Assembly: GCA_017436035.1 (NCBI GenBank)
Contig: JAFSDV010000012.1
Location: forward strand, 1 to 41,044
DNA length: 41,044 nucleotides
Source of the DNA: Oscillospiraceae bacterium
GTDB taxonomy: Bacteria; Bacillota; Clostridia; Oscillospirales; Oscillospiraceae
Direction of reading: 5' to 3'
Shown here: positions 13,166 to 21,697 of the stretch, in pieces
How the letters are laid out: every line of letters starts with the position of its first letter
Position numbering within the stretch: position 1 is the first letter of the stretch
Notes under the pieces: model-generated
What the model was told of the DNA's origin: nothing
Seen by the model: the letters and a program-made list of their open reading frames with translations, nothing else
Database searches by the model: none
Program-made: the position numbers and the translations under genes

Positions 13166-14383
13166 TTATTTCCGGGATATATGTCCTCCGGGGTGATTGA
13201 TCACCAACCGTTTTAATGTCAGCTTTGTTAGAATTGCTTTCACTGTCCCCGCCGGAAGCTGAACCCGGGCGATCACCTCATCGGCAGCAGCCGGCTTTTG
13301 CGGGATCGCTGACAAAACAGTCTGCTCTGCTTCCGACAAATCAAGTGTTTGTTTATCTAAAACACTATAAGTGGATTTTTCACCGTTGTCAATGGATATT
13401 TTGTCAATTTTACCATTTCGTTTTACGGTTTTCTCCGGAACAGCCTGACTTTCTGCCACCTTTAATTCCGTTTCCCACGCCGAAGCAGCCCGTTCCCGGC
13501 GGCTGATCTGACCGGGATAAAGCAGATCGTATTCTTTCACTACGTCCCAGCCGGACAGGGCTGCCATCGCCCGATCCTGCAGCAGCCCATTGCTTCCCGC
13601 GCAGGCAGGAACATCAATATTGCCGGGAACTGCGAACACATCTCTTCCCTGCTCCAGTGCCCGTTTGGCTGTGATCAGCGCACCGCTCTTTTCCGGTGCT
13701 TCCACCACCAGCAATCCATTGCTGATGCCGCTGATAATGCGGTTTCGTTCCGGAAAATGCCAAGGCTTGGGCTGGGTTTTCGGCGGATACTCCGAAATCA
13801 GGCAACCGGACCGGATCACCTGAGAAAACAGCTGCTTATTGGTTTTGGGATAGACTACATCCACGCCGCAGCCTAACACACCCACCACCGGCTTGTCTGC
13901 ATCCAGCGCGCCCTGCATCGCCATAGTGTCAATACCGGAGGCACCTCCGGATACCACCAACGCACCGCACTGAGCGATCTGCCTGCCAAAACGCAAGGCT
14001 GTATTCATGCCATACGCCGTAGCCTTCCTTGTACCTACGACCCCAATGACCGGAATTGCTTCCCAATCAGGAAGCGTCCCCATAAAATACAGCACTAACG
14101 GCGGATCGTAGGTGTTGCGCAGCCTGTTGGGATAGTGTTCGTCTCCAAGGGGCAATATCCCGATTCCCTTCTCGGCACAGCATTTCAAAATTGCTTCCGC
14201 TTCAGACAGATTCTTATTTTCCAGTGCTTCAAGGGCGGCTTCTGTAATACCCGGTATCCTCCGCAATCCCTCAACCCGCGTATGAAAAAGCTCCTCCGGG
14301 TCACGAAAATGCTGCAAAAGCGCAAGCTTCTGCGCCAGGGATATGCCGTTTAAGCCTGCATACCAAACCCAGTAGATCAGCAT
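13166..14383 (-). CDS. dprA: DNA processing protein DprA (Smf)
   Basis: DprA loads RecA onto incoming single-stranded DNA in natural transformation; in many non-transforming Firmicutes it is kept with topA. The Rossmann-like core is clear: 'VGVVGTRKATAYG', 'VVSGGASGIDTMAMQGAL', 'VLGCGVDVVYP', 'FPERNRIISGIS' and 'EKSGALITAKRALEQGR'. An N-terminal helical region with a helix-hairpin-helix look ('LRRIPGITEAALEAL') and a C-terminal winged helix ('LSEAEQTVLSAIPQKPAAADEVIARV') frame it. The start at 14383 is chosen from GGAGGTGA seven bases upstream. About 405 residues, complete. Confidence 0.95.
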   Translation of the reverse strand: MLIYWVWYAGLNGISLAQKLALLQHFRDPEELFHTRVEGLRRIPGITEAALEALENKNLSEAEAILKCCAEKGIGILPLGDEHYPNRLRNTYDPPLVLYFMGTLPDWEAIPVIGVVGTRKATAYGMNTALRFGRQIAQCGALVVSGGASGIDTMAMQGALDADKPVVGVLGCGVDVVYPKTNKQLFSQVIRSGCLISEYPPKTQPKPWHFPERNRIISGISNGLLVVEAPEKSGALITAKRALEQGRDVFAVPGNIDVPACAGSNGLLQDRAMAALSGWDVVKEYDLLYPGQISRRERAASAWETELKVAESQAVPEKTVKRNGKIDKISIDNGEKSTYSVLDKQTLDLSEAEQTVLSAIPQKPAAADEVIARVQLPAGTVKAILTKLTLKRLVINHPGGHISRK

Positions 14384-14414
14384 ATTCGTCACCTCCATTG
14401 TTTGTATGAGCTTC

Positions 14415-15164
14415 TTAAAGCTGCTTCATCTGCCACATAACGATCGCCGCGGCAACCGCAGCGTTCAAGGACTCACAATGCTCCTGCATGGGAATGATCA
14501 GCTCCGACTGGGCGCTTTCCAGAATTTCCCTTCTCACACCCTGTCCTTCACTGCCAATCACCACCGCCAGCTTGTGCAGCGGCGCTTTTCGCAGATCGAC
14601 TGCTTTTTCCGAAAGTGCTGTTACTGCTATCGGGATCTGTGCCTGCTCCAGCGCAGTCTGCGCCTCCTGCCAGGTCGTCTGCACCACCGGCGTGCGGAAC
14701 ACCGCGCCCATACTGGCCCGAACCACCTTGTGACTGTAAGGATCTGCGCAGCCCTCCAGCAGAGCAACCTTTACCGAAAGGGCATCCGCAGTCCGCAGGA
14801 TCGTTCCTAAATTTCCCGGATCCTGGATTCCATCCAGCAAAAGCATACCCGCTTCCGGGACAAATGACCTTTTCTCCGGAAGCCGGCACAGAAACAGCGC
14901 GCCCTGCGGGGTCTGCATTGGAGAAACAGACGCCATTACGTCTTCCGGAACCCGCACCAAGCGCACATCCTCCGGCACTTGTGCCTCTACGCCGTCAGAC
15001 AGGATCACTGTATCCAATCCGGGCCACCAACGCACCGCCTCACTGAGCAGCTTGATGCCGTCTGCCACAAACAGACCAGTCTGCTCCCGTTCCTTTCGGG
15101 AGGTCAGCAGGCGGCGGACCTGCTGCAGCAGCGGATTTTTCCGGGCCGTGATCCGCTCCGTCAT
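14415..15164 (-). CDS. SpoU/TrmH-type RNA 2'-O-methyltransferase
   Basis: A SPOUT-family enzyme that methylates a ribose 2'-OH in rRNA or tRNA using S-adenosylmethionine. The three family motifs are present: 'LDGIQDPGNLGTILRTADA', 'VIGSEGQGV', and 'IPMQEHCESLNAAVAAAIVM' as the knot. The first ~95 residues form a small RNA-binding domain beginning 'ITARKNPLLQQVRRLLTSRKERE', as in the RlmB/TrmH-like group next to trk or pheS genes in Clostridia. 249 residues, full length. It overlaps ktrA by four bases (ATGA). Whether it acts on 23S rRNA or tRNA cannot be decided here. Confidence 0.93.
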   Translation of the reverse strand: MTERITARKNPLLQQVRRLLTSRKEREQTGLFVADGIKLLSEAVRWWPGLDTVILSDGVEAQVPEDVRLVRVPEDVMASVSPMQTPQGALFLCRLPEKRSFVPEAGMLLLDGIQDPGNLGTILRTADALSVKVALLEGCADPYSHKVVRASMGAVFRTPVVQTTWQEAQTALEQAQIPIAVTALSEKAVDLRKAPLHKLAVVIGSEGQGVRREILESAQSELIIPMQEHCESLNAAVAAAIVMWQMKQL

Positions 15165-15808
15165 AGCTTCTGCACGGTGCTGAGCGCATCCGTGTCCCCC
15201 AATATGACCACCACATCTCCGGCAAGAATCTTAAAATCCGCCGCAGGTGAAACATTGATCTGCCCTTCCCGTTTAACCGCGATAATATTCACACCCAGCT
15301 TCGCCCGCACGTTCAGCTCCTTCAGGCTCTGCTCCAGCCACCGCTTCGGTGCAGGTACTTCAATAATGCCGTATTCATCCGACAGCTCGATGTAATCCAA
15401 CACATTCGGACTGGACAGGCTTTTTGCCAAGCGGTACGCGTTTTCCTGCTCCGGGATGACCACCTGATCCGCGCCCAGCTTCAGCAGCACCTGACGGTGC
15501 GTCTCATCATGGGCCTTGCACACGATGTGACCCACGCCCAATTCCTTCAAATTCATCGTTGCCAGTACTGAATCTGCAAGGCTGTCACCGATGGCTACGA
15601 TGGCACAGTCAAAATTCCCCGCTCCCAAGGCGCGCAGGACCTCTTTGTCCTGTGCGTTTGCAACAACTGCATGAGTCACCTCATTACAGATCTGCTGCAC
15701 AGGTTCATTATCACTGTCTACCGCCAAAACCTGGCAGCCAAACTGGCACAGTCTGCGAGCTGTTTCACTGCCAAACCGGCCCAAGCCGATTACGATATAG
15801 GATCTCAC
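15161..15808 (-). CDS. ktrA: Potassium uptake regulatory subunit KtrA/TrkA
   Basis: Cytoplasmic ring-forming subunit that binds nucleotide and gates the KtrB potassium channel. It has the TrkA-N (RCK) Rossmann motif IVIGLGRFGSETARRL at the start, the acidic 'AVDSDNE' after strand two, and a C-terminal TrkA-C domain (about 140-215, 'GIIEVPAPKRWLEQSLKELNVRAK', 'VVVILGDTD'). 215 residues, normal. It follows ktrB by 11 bases, the standard channel-regulator pair. Confidence 0.96.
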   Translation of the reverse strand: MRSYIVIGLGRFGSETARRLCQFGCQVLAVDSDNEPVQQICNEVTHAVVANAQDKEVLRALGAGNFDCAIVAIGDSLADSVLATMNLKELGVGHIVCKAHDETHRQVLLKLGADQVVIPEQENAYRLAKSLSSPNVLDYIELSDEYGIIEVPAPKRWLEQSLKELNVRAKLGVNIIAVKREGQINVSPAADFKILAGDVVVILGDTDALSTVQKL

Positions 15809-15819
15809 AATCTTTCCTC

Positions 15820-17199
15820 CTATCCAATCAACAGATTAGTATAGGCGTATTGGAACCGGTCTGCAGCCCGATCTCCCATCAGGAAGCCCAGGCTGATGGT
15901 CAGCACGCCCACCCTGCCGAAATACATAAAAATAATGACCAAAATCTGTGCAGGAATACTCAACGCAGTAGTTATACCGGTCGTCAATCCTACTGTTCCA
16001 AGTGCAGACACTGTTTCAAACAGTGCATCTACAAAGCCCACAGGTGACGTAGCACTGATGATCACTGCGCCTAATCCTGCCAGCATCACCAGGATTCCGG
16101 CGATCGTCATGGCATCGAGCACCTTTTCCGCCGGAACGGATCTGTGAAACACATGAACCGTATGCCGGCCTCTTGCTCTCGCCCAAATAAACAGCAAAAT
16201 AACGATAAAGCTCACCGTTTTCAGACCACCGGCAGTAGAGCCGGAGCTTCCTCCGATCAGCATCAGCACCATACTGATCGCCTTTGACGCGTCTGTCAGC
16301 CCGCCTTGATCCACGGAGGCAAAGCCTGCTGTACGCAGTGTAACTGATTGAAAAAAGGCGTTGAGGGTCTTTTGCCAAACCGGCATAGCTCCCAACGTAT
16401 CGGGATTGTTCCACTCCAAAACCAGCACCAATGCTGCCCCGAACAGAATCAGCACGCCGGTGGTCAGCAGCACCAGCTTTGTGTATACACTGAACTTCCG
16501 AAAGCTGCGAACCCGTACCAGTTCTTCCCAAACGAGAAAGCCCAAGCCACCAGCCACGATCAACACCATCAACGTGCACAGCACCACCGGGTCATCGTTC
16601 AAACAGATCACACTGGTCCCCGGCTGAATACTTCCAAAAATATCGAAGCCCGCATTGCAAAAGGCGGATACTGCATGAAATATGCCCCAAACCGCCGACT
16701 GTTCAAGTCCGTAGTCCGGCAAAAACCGCAGAAACAGAACCAGCGCGCCCAGCAGCTGAATAGATACGCTTCCAATTAACACCCACTTTTGCAGGCGCAC
16801 AGCGCCTTCCATTTCGTTCAGGCTCAGTGCCTGTGCCATCACCATACGCTGCCGCAGACTGACCCTTCTTCGAAATAAAAATACAACTATGGAGGCCGCA
16901 GACATAAAGCCCAAGCCCCCGATCTCGATCAAAAGCAGGATCACCGTCTGCCCGAAACCGCTCCAGTGGGACCAGGTATCAAACCTTACAAGCCCCGTCA
17001 CGCAGGTCGCTGAGGTTGCGGTAAACAGTGCGTCCAAAACAGAGGTCGTCTGCCCATCCCGGGACGCAGAAGGCAGTGTCAGCAGCAGCGTGCCCAGCAA
17101 AATTATTCCCGCAAATACCAGCGCGATCGTCTGCATCGGACTTAACCGCACACGCCGTTTCTTCAGCCAAAACCGCAGCAGCCGACTGCTCTTAGCCAT
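15820..17199 (-). CDS. ktrB: Potassium uptake channel subunit KtrB/TrkH
   Basis: Membrane subunit for K+ (or Na+-coupled K+) uptake. It has the four pseudo-repeats of the TrkH family, each with a pore segment: 'TSATCVTGLV', 'SAFCNAGFD', 'TLRTAGFASVD' and 'SALGTVGLTTGIT', the glycines forming the selectivity filter. 459 residues with many hydrophobic helices; a basic N-terminus (FWLKKRRVRL) lies in the cytoplasm. It is the first gene of the long operon to rnc and has a promoter at 17244-17271. Confidence 0.96.
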   Translation of the reverse strand: MAKSSRLLRFWLKKRRVRLSPMQTIALVFAGIILLGTLLLTLPSASRDGQTTSVLDALFTATSATCVTGLVRFDTWSHWSGFGQTVILLLIEIGGLGFMSAASIVVFLFRRRVSLRQRMVMAQALSLNEMEGAVRLQKWVLIGSVSIQLLGALVLFLRFLPDYGLEQSAVWGIFHAVSAFCNAGFDIFGSIQPGTSVICLNDDPVVLCTLMVLIVAGGLGFLVWEELVRVRSFRKFSVYTKLVLLTTGVLILFGAALVLVLEWNNPDTLGAMPVWQKTLNAFFQSVTLRTAGFASVDQGGLTDASKAISMVLMLIGGSSGSTAGGLKTVSFIVILLFIWARARGRHTVHVFHRSVPAEKVLDAMTIAGILVMLAGLGAVIISATSPVGFVDALFETVSALGTVGLTTGITTALSIPAQILVIIFMYFGRVGVLTISLGFLMGDRAADRFQYAYTNLLIG

Positions 17200-17243
17200 T
17201 TTCCAACCGCTCCCTTTCCGTAAATTCTGATGTTATATAATGT

Positions 17244-17271
17244 ATTATACCAATTCTGTACTACTTTTCAA
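17244..17271 (-). promoter_or_regulatory. Promoter of the ktrB-to-rnc operon
   Basis: TTGAAA (17271-17266), a 16-base spacer and TATAAT (17249-17244) on the minus strand, with GGGAG-type ribosome site before the ktrB ATG. Confidence 0.8.
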
Positions 17272-17291
17272 GCAGCTTTTCAGCAACTGAA

Positions 17292-17317
17292 AAAAAGGGC
17301 TGTGAAAAGCCCTTTTT
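17292..17317. terminator. Terminator after the chromate transporter pair
   Basis: AAAAGGGCT and AGCCCTTTT pair around GTGAAA, with A/T runs on both sides. It overlaps the stop codon of the gene at 17316 and separates it from the ktrB promoter. Confidence 0.85.
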
Positions 17318-17915
17318 ATCCCCACAAACCCAGATACCCTGCTGCAATACCGACCGCTGCCGACAGGCAGATGATCAAAATCGGATGTACCTTCTTAAAC
17401 GCCAAAACCACCATCACCGCAAAGATCCCTGCGGAAACATAAAAAGCAGCCTGGGTAAACACCGCCACACGCACGCCTGCATGGAAAAACACCGTCACGG
17501 CAACGCTCAGCACCGCATCGGCAATCAAGCCTACCACCGCCGGCTTCAGACCGCTCATACAGCCCTTTACAACACGGCTCTGACGGAAGCGATCATAGCA
17601 TTTTGCAACGATCAGGATCACAATAAAGCTGGGCAGCACCACGCCTAGTGTGGCGCAAAAAGACCCAAATACCCCAAGCCACGCGCCGCCATCCTGACCG
17701 CCTACTGCTGAACCCACATAGGTCGCCATATTCACTGCAAACGGTCCGGGCGTAGATTCGCTGACTGCCACAAAGTCTACCAGCATCTCTCCGCTGATAA
17801 TATCCCCCCAGTGCAAAGCTACCTGCTCCTGAATCATAGGCAGCATGGCATAGCCGCCGCCAAAGGTCACTGCGCCGATCATAAAAAAGGTCAAAAACAG
17901 CTCTAAATAGATCAT
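17316..17915 (-). CDS. Chromate transporter family protein, second half of a split pair
   Basis: Short-chain CHR-family membrane protein; two such halves make a transporter for chromate or, in most gut bacteria, an unknown anion. Family marks are 'FFMIGAVTFGGGYAMLPMIQ' at the start, 'VAVSESTPGPFAVNMATYVG', and 'ATLGVVLPSFIVI'. 199 residues with about five or six helices. Its start overlaps the stop of the paralogous gene upstream by four bases (ATGA), so the two halves are made together. Actual substrate unknown. Confidence 0.92.
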   Translation of the reverse strand: MIYLELFLTFFMIGAVTFGGGYAMLPMIQEQVALHWGDIISGEMLVDFVAVSESTPGPFAVNMATYVGSAVGGQDGGAWLGVFGSFCATLGVVLPSFIVILIVAKCYDRFRQSRVVKGCMSGLKPAVVGLIADAVLSVAVTVFFHAGVRVAVFTQAAFYVSAGIFAVMVVLAFKKVHPILIICLSAAVGIAAGYLGLWG

Positions 17916-18466
17916 TTCCCGGCGCTCCTTTCAAGATGCCGCGCGCTCAACAGACCAAAGATGCCGCAGCCGATAATTACAAAAATCACATTCACATTCA
18001 ACACCGCAGTCAAAATAAACGCGGCGCCCATTGCCACATAGGCAAATCCGCCCTTAGGGCTTTTTTTATACATGGTCCACAGAGACTTGATCAGCAGAGC
18101 CAAAACTCCGGCACGGATACCCCGGAACGCAAACTGCACTACCTGCAGTGCCTGAAACTGCTGCAGCACAAACGACAGTACCAAGATCAGCAAAAAGCTG
18201 GGCAGCACTACGCCCAAGGTAGCAAACACAGAACCCCATACGCCGCACGCTCTGTAGCCTACAAAGGTGGCGGCGTTGATGGCGATGGGTCCGGGTGTAG
18301 ATTCAGCGATCGCCAAAATCTCCATAACATCGTCGTCTGTAACCCATTTATAATTCTCAACTGCTTCTTTCTGAATCAGTGGGATCATGGCAATACCGCC
18401 GCCAAAGGTAAACGCTCCGATCCGAAAGAACGCGGCAAACAGCCGCCACAGCTTTGAAGCTCTCAT
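17912..18466 (-). CDS. Chromate transporter family protein, first half of a split pair
   Basis: 184-residue paralogue of the next gene with the same CHR landmarks: 'FFRIGAFTFGGGIAMIPLIQKE', 'LAIAESTPGPIAINAATFVGYR', 'ATLGVVLPSFLLIL'. The pair is the usual two-gene short-chain arrangement. The start at 18466 has GGAAG about nine bases upstream. It diverges from tcdA; promoter-like boxes lie at 18503-18531. Confidence 0.92.
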   Translation of the reverse strand: MRASKLWRLFAAFFRIGAFTFGGGIAMIPLIQKEAVENYKWVTDDDVMEILAIAESTPGPIAINAATFVGYRACGVWGSVFATLGVVLPSFLLILVLSFVLQQFQALQVVQFAFRGIRAGVLALLIKSLWTMYKKSPKGGFAYVAMGAAFILTAVLNVNVIFVIIGCGIFGLLSARHLERSAGK

Positions 18467-18502
18467 AAAAGATCTTCCTTTCTGAAAATACTCTTATTCC
18501 AT

Positions 18503-18531
18503 AGAATAGTCTATAACCAAAAAAAAATCAA
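18503..18531 (-). promoter_or_regulatory. Possible promoter of the chromate transporter pair
   Basis: TTGATT (18531-18526), a 17-base spacer containing a T-run, and TATTCT (18508-18503) on the minus strand. The spacing is right but the -10 box is weak. Confidence 0.45.
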
Positions 18532-18569
18532 CATCTCCGACTCACCATTTTTCAGCAGAAAGCGCAAAT

Positions 18570-18598
18570 TTGACACATGCGGGTTTTCGTGTTAGGAT
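18570..18598 (+). promoter_or_regulatory. Promoter of tcdA
   Basis: TTGACA (18570-18575), 17 bases, TAGGAT (18593-18598), followed by GAAGGAG ahead of the ATG at 18627. Confidence 0.75.
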
Positions 18599-18626
18599 TA
18601 TTCCATCAAGCTCGAAGGAGTAGATT

Positions 18627-19349
18627 ATGAATCCATACGCACGAACAGAGTTATTACTGGGCGCGGACGGCATGGCACGGCTGCACAGCTCCAAGGTGGC
18701 AGTATTCGGTCTCGGCGGTGTTGGCGGATATGTAGTAGAGGCCCTTGCCCGGTGCGGCATAGGCGCGCTGGATCTGATCGATCACGACACCGTCAGCCTG
18801 ACCAACCTGAACCGCCAGCTTCTTGCCACCCGTCAGAGCATTGGTCAGGATAAAGTGGAGGCTGCCGCCGCGCGTGTTCATTCCATCGACCCGGACATTC
18901 AGGTCCGTCCCCTGAAGCTGTTTTACGGACCGGATACGGCGCACCTTTTTGATTTTACCCAATACAACTATGTTGTGGATGCCATCGACACCGTTACCGC
19001 CAAGCTTGCTTTAGTCACCGCGGCACAGGCTGCCGGAACGCCCATCATCAGCTCTATGGGCACCGGCAACAAGCTCGATCCCACAAAATTCCAGATTGCC
19101 GACATTTCCAAAACCTCCGTCTGCCCACTGGCGCGGATCATGCGCAAAGAATGTGCCAAACGGGGAATCCGTCGGTTAAAGGTCCTGTTTTCAACAGAAG
19201 ACCCGGTCATCCCCTGTCCGGATACCGCATCCTGTGAAGAGCTGCCGGAGGGCCGCCGCGCGCTTCCCGGCTCTGTGTCCTTTGTACCCTCTGTGGCCGG
19301 TCTGATCATTGCCGGTGAAGTGATCCGGGATCTGACCGCCAATGCTTAA
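18627..19349 (+). CDS. tcdA: tRNA threonylcarbamoyladenosine dehydratase
   Basis: Cyclises t6A37 of tRNA to ct6A in an ATP-dependent reaction; an E1/ThiF-fold enzyme. Nucleotide motif VAVFGLGGVGGYVVEALARCGIG, the ThiF arginine region 'TNLNRQLLATRQSIGQDK', 'DAIDTVTAKLAL' and the catalytic cysteine region 'SKTSVCPLARIMRKE' are present. The C-terminal 'GSVSFVPSVAGLIIAGEVI' closes the fold. 240 residues, normal for TcdA. Single-gene unit between divergent chr genes and a strong terminator. Confidence 0.94.
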   Translation: MNPYARTELLLGADGMARLHSSKVAVFGLGGVGGYVVEALARCGIGALDLIDHDTVSLTNLNRQLLATRQSIGQDKVEAAAARVHSIDPDIQVRPLKLFYGPDTAHLFDFTQYNYVVDAIDTVTAKLALVTAAQAAGTPIISSMGTGNKLDPTKFQIADISKTSVCPLARIMRKECAKRGIRRLKVLFSTEDPVIPCPDTASCEELPEGRRALPGSVSFVPSVAGLIIAGEVIRDLTANA

Positions 19350-19369
19350 GTTTGTGACTTTCCAATATG

Positions 19370-19409
19370 TTCTCTGCAGGATACCGCTGGAGCGGTGTCC
19401 TGCAGAGAA
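19370..19409. other. Strong hairpin after tcdA
   Basis: TTCTCTGCAGGA(T)ACCGCT pairs with AGCGGTGTCCTGCAGAGAA around GG, 19 pairs with one wobble. There is no T-run after it, so on its own it is a 3' stabilising stem or pause site rather than a classic terminator. Confidence 0.6.
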
Positions 19410-19416
19410 TCTGAAT

Positions 19417-19459
19417 AAAACAGGAAAATCGGCACAAATTGTGCCGATTTTCCTGTTTT
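19417..19459. terminator. Bidirectional terminator between tcdA and the 19479 gene
   Basis: AAAACAGGAAAATCGGCACAA and its exact complement TTGTGCCGATTTTCCTGTTTT flank a single base, giving a long perfect stem rich in A/T at the base, usable from either side. Confidence 0.9.
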
Positions 19460-19478
19460 ATTTACCCAAGGGGCAGTT

Positions 19479-20147
19479 TTAGCGGACGATAAAGCTCAGC
19501 AGCATCCAAACCGGAATAGATGTAACAAGAAACATCCGTATGGTCTTCATCGCAAAAATCCCCTTGTTAACCGTTTCCTGACGCAGTATAAGCTTTGGCA
19601 GATAACTCAGGCATAGGAGCGTGACCGCAGCAATGAACACATAAAAGAACGCAAGATTGCCCCGAATCGGCATATCCTCTGTAAAGTACCAATTTATCAA
19701 TTGAGAACAGGTCGGGAAACTGTCCGCCCCCTGCAGCACTAATCCGGAAGTGCTGACATCTACAAGCTGATTGTTTTTATCTGATGCCCAATAGTACTTG
19801 CCATCAAATTCCGGATGCCCTTCAAAAATCAACGTACCATTTTTATAAATATAGACCGCATCCCTATGGGAATGTTCCTCCGGGCTGTAAACAAGACGGT
19901 ACTGTGCTGTTTTTCCATCTGCCGCGAAAGAAAAGTCCATACCCTGATCCGTTGTCGTTGTTGTCAGCACATATTCCCCGGATATTTCCCAACCGGAATA
20001 GCTTCCCGCGCTTTTTTTATACAAAAACACATCTCCGTACCATAAACCTGGAGAGAAAAACAGATATAAATATGTAATCGCTAACGCGGACAGCAGTATG
20101 ATCGCAATCACTGTAAAAGGGACTTTCTTCTTTACATTATAGTTCAT
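19479..20147 (-). CDS. Membrane protein with an external domain, partner of the secreted protein at 20147
   Basis: From the start chosen here, 223 residues. One membrane helix near the N-terminus (about VPFTVIAIILLSALAITYLYLF), a central external domain of ~115 residues with repeated beta-strand patterns ('YSGWEISGEYVLTTTTT', 'AVYIYKNGTLIFEGHPEFDGKYYW'), and two helices at the C-terminus. I recognise no family. The ATG at 20147 (or 20150) overlaps the stop of the upstream gene (ATATGATG), with GGGGAG just before it, so the two proteins are made together. Base use is A+T-rich compared with tcdA. An accessory or immunity role for the secreted protein is possible but unproven. Confidence 0.75.
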   Translation of the reverse strand: MNYNVKKKVPFTVIAIILLSALAITYLYLFFSPGLWYGDVFLYKKSAGSYSGWEISGEYVLTTTTTDQGMDFSFAADGKTAQYRLVYSPEEHSHRDAVYIYKNGTLIFEGHPEFDGKYYWASDKNNQLVDVSTSGLVLQGADSFPTCSQLINWYFTEDMPIRGNLAFFYVFIAAVTLLCLSYLPKLILRQETVNKGIFAMKTIRMFLVTSIPVWMLLSFIVR

Positions 20148-21235
20148 CATATATCTCCCCAACTCCAGTAACCGTATACATACATGTTGTTTTCCCAAAT
20201 ATCGAACGCTTCTTGATACAATGTTTCATATGCTACAGTAAAAGGATGTGCAATTCCCGTAATCCTGTAAGACGGATTAATATACTCATTATTCTGATAG
20301 TCCCATGTTAACGAGATCTCACCAGAGCCAAATTCAGTTTTTACACTTACATCTCGTTCATAATTTGTATAGTCATATATATAAGCTTGCCTTAAAGCAT
20401 GGAATGTATACGATTCAGAAAAGTAATACTCAATATTAGTAGAAATTTTCAAAATGCCATGAACCACTGTTGTAAGTCCTACCAAAGAATTAAGCAATGT
20501 GCTGGATGCAATTTTCAACGCTCCTGATATTACAGAAACCGCCGTCATTGCCGCATATTTGTAACTTGTTTTTTCCTCTTGACTATATTGATGCATGCTA
20601 TCCTTGATCGACATATCTAAATAACGTCCACAATATGAGGAGTACTGTAATTTCGAATGAATCTCCTTATAACTATATTCCGGATAAGTATCAGTTACAG
20701 GTCCATCGGGGCGAACTATTGTATACGTTGCACGCACAGAAGCAGTTTCATAATCAGATGAAGGTCTAACAATAGCACCCCCAAAATCATCATATGTAAC
20801 AGTATATTTATTCTGTAATTCGTCTGGAAGCGTAATCTGAGCAGTACCTATTTGTTGAGATAAACATTCATTCAGTAACAGTTTGTCTCCTTCAGGCATT
20901 GTCCAAGTATCATGGTCGTTTCTTAATTCAACCATATTAAACATTTCAATAATTGACCCATTTAAAGATAACGTAGCTATGCCAGTAGAAAAATCCTCAT
21001 AGTATACCGATTTATCTGTTCCGTTGGTGTTGATAATCTTTCTGTATTCAGCAGTTGTGACGTCCTCAATTAAAACACCTTCATAATACACAATCTCATG
21101 ATGGTCTCCAAGTTTAACCACATCAATTGTCGCGTTAGTAATTTTCTCATCTGCTTGTACTTTTTCTGCATATGCATACAGTGGAACTCCAAATAACATA
21201 ACCAGCGATAGCACTAATGCTAATACCTGCTTCAT
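20147..21235 (-). CDS. Secreted protein of unknown family with a central hydrophobic stretch
   Basis: 362 residues with a clear signal peptide (MKQVLALVLSLVMLFGVPLYAYA, cut after AYA). The first ~200 residues of the mature protein look beta-rich and are Tyr/Asp/Thr-heavy; a hydrophobic Ala/Ser/Leu helix region follows ('AAMTAVSVISGALKIASSTLL', then 'VGLTTVVHGILKI'), and then 'YTFHALRQAYIYDYTNYERDV'. The layout (signal peptide, beta region, single hydrophobic block, Tyr-rich tail, membrane partner) reminds me of geobacillin-26-type antibacterial proteins, but I cannot confirm homology. AGGAGA precedes the ATG. Low GC and a long leader set it apart from its neighbours. Confidence 0.78.
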   Translation of the reverse strand: MKQVLALVLSLVMLFGVPLYAYAEKVQADEKITNATIDVVKLGDHHEIVYYEGVLIEDVTTAEYRKIINTNGTDKSVYYEDFSTGIATLSLNGSIIEMFNMVELRNDHDTWTMPEGDKLLLNECLSQQIGTAQITLPDELQNKYTVTYDDFGGAIVRPSSDYETASVRATYTIVRPDGPVTDTYPEYSYKEIHSKLQYSSYCGRYLDMSIKDSMHQYSQEEKTSYKYAAMTAVSVISGALKIASSTLLNSLVGLTTVVHGILKISTNIEYYFSESYTFHALRQAYIYDYTNYERDVSVKTEFGSGEISLTWDYQNNEYINPSYRITGIAHPFTVAYETLYQEAFDIWENNMYVYGYWSWGDI

Positions 21236-21430
21236 AATAATATTCTCCTATGAAAGTTTAAAGGCAGGTTTCTTTACCTCAGCCAAGCTAAAGTTTTTTT
21301 AATGTACACTTTCGCCCATGCTGTGTGTGAAAGTAAAATTACCTCATCATTGGAATCACCTTACTCCTTCCCATTGCGAACGGTACATTTTTTATTCCTT
21401 CATATTGCGCTATAACTTTTTCTGTTCGTT
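21236..21430 (-). promoter_or_regulatory. Long 5' leader of the secreted-protein operon
   Basis: About 190 bases separate the promoter at 21435-21463 from the start codon. On the minus strand it can fold into ACTTTC/GAAAGT around a 15-base loop (about 21307-21333) and a GGC-AGGT/ACCT-GCC stem just upstream of the ribosome site (about 21262-21286). No riboswitch class is recognised. Confidence 0.35.
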
Positions 21431-21434
21431 ATCA

Positions 21435-21463
21435 ATATTAACATTCGTCTTATGCTTTGTCAA
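21435..21463 (-). promoter_or_regulatory. Promoter of the secreted-protein operon
   Basis: TTGACA (21463-21458), 17 bases, TAATAT (21440-21435) on the minus strand. From here to the plus-strand promoter at 21640 the DNA is A+T-rich; apart from CAAAACAAG (21586-21594) mirrored by CTTGTTTTG (21639-21647) I see nothing in it. Confidence 0.8.
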
Positions 21464-21639
21464 TTCGTTTTTATAATTTCTTTTATGATTATGAATTAAT
21501 CATTCTTAGCAAATCCCGTTTAATAATACTTATTACATAATTTGATATTACTGTCTATTAAGCTATAATACAAATCCGCTTCATGCAAAACAAGCATATG
21601 CTCCGGCAAGTCCGCCGGAAGGACCTGAAGATATTTGTC

Positions 21640-21668
21640 TTGTTTTGTTGCCTCGTCAGTGCTATACT
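21640..21668 (+). promoter_or_regulatory. Promoter of the DUF5058 operon
   Basis: TTGTTT (21640-21645), 17 bases, TATACT (21663-21668), ahead of GGGAGG and the TTG start at 21698. Confidence 0.6.
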
Positions 21669-21697
21669 AAATACAACCATTATTGGGAGGTGTTCTC

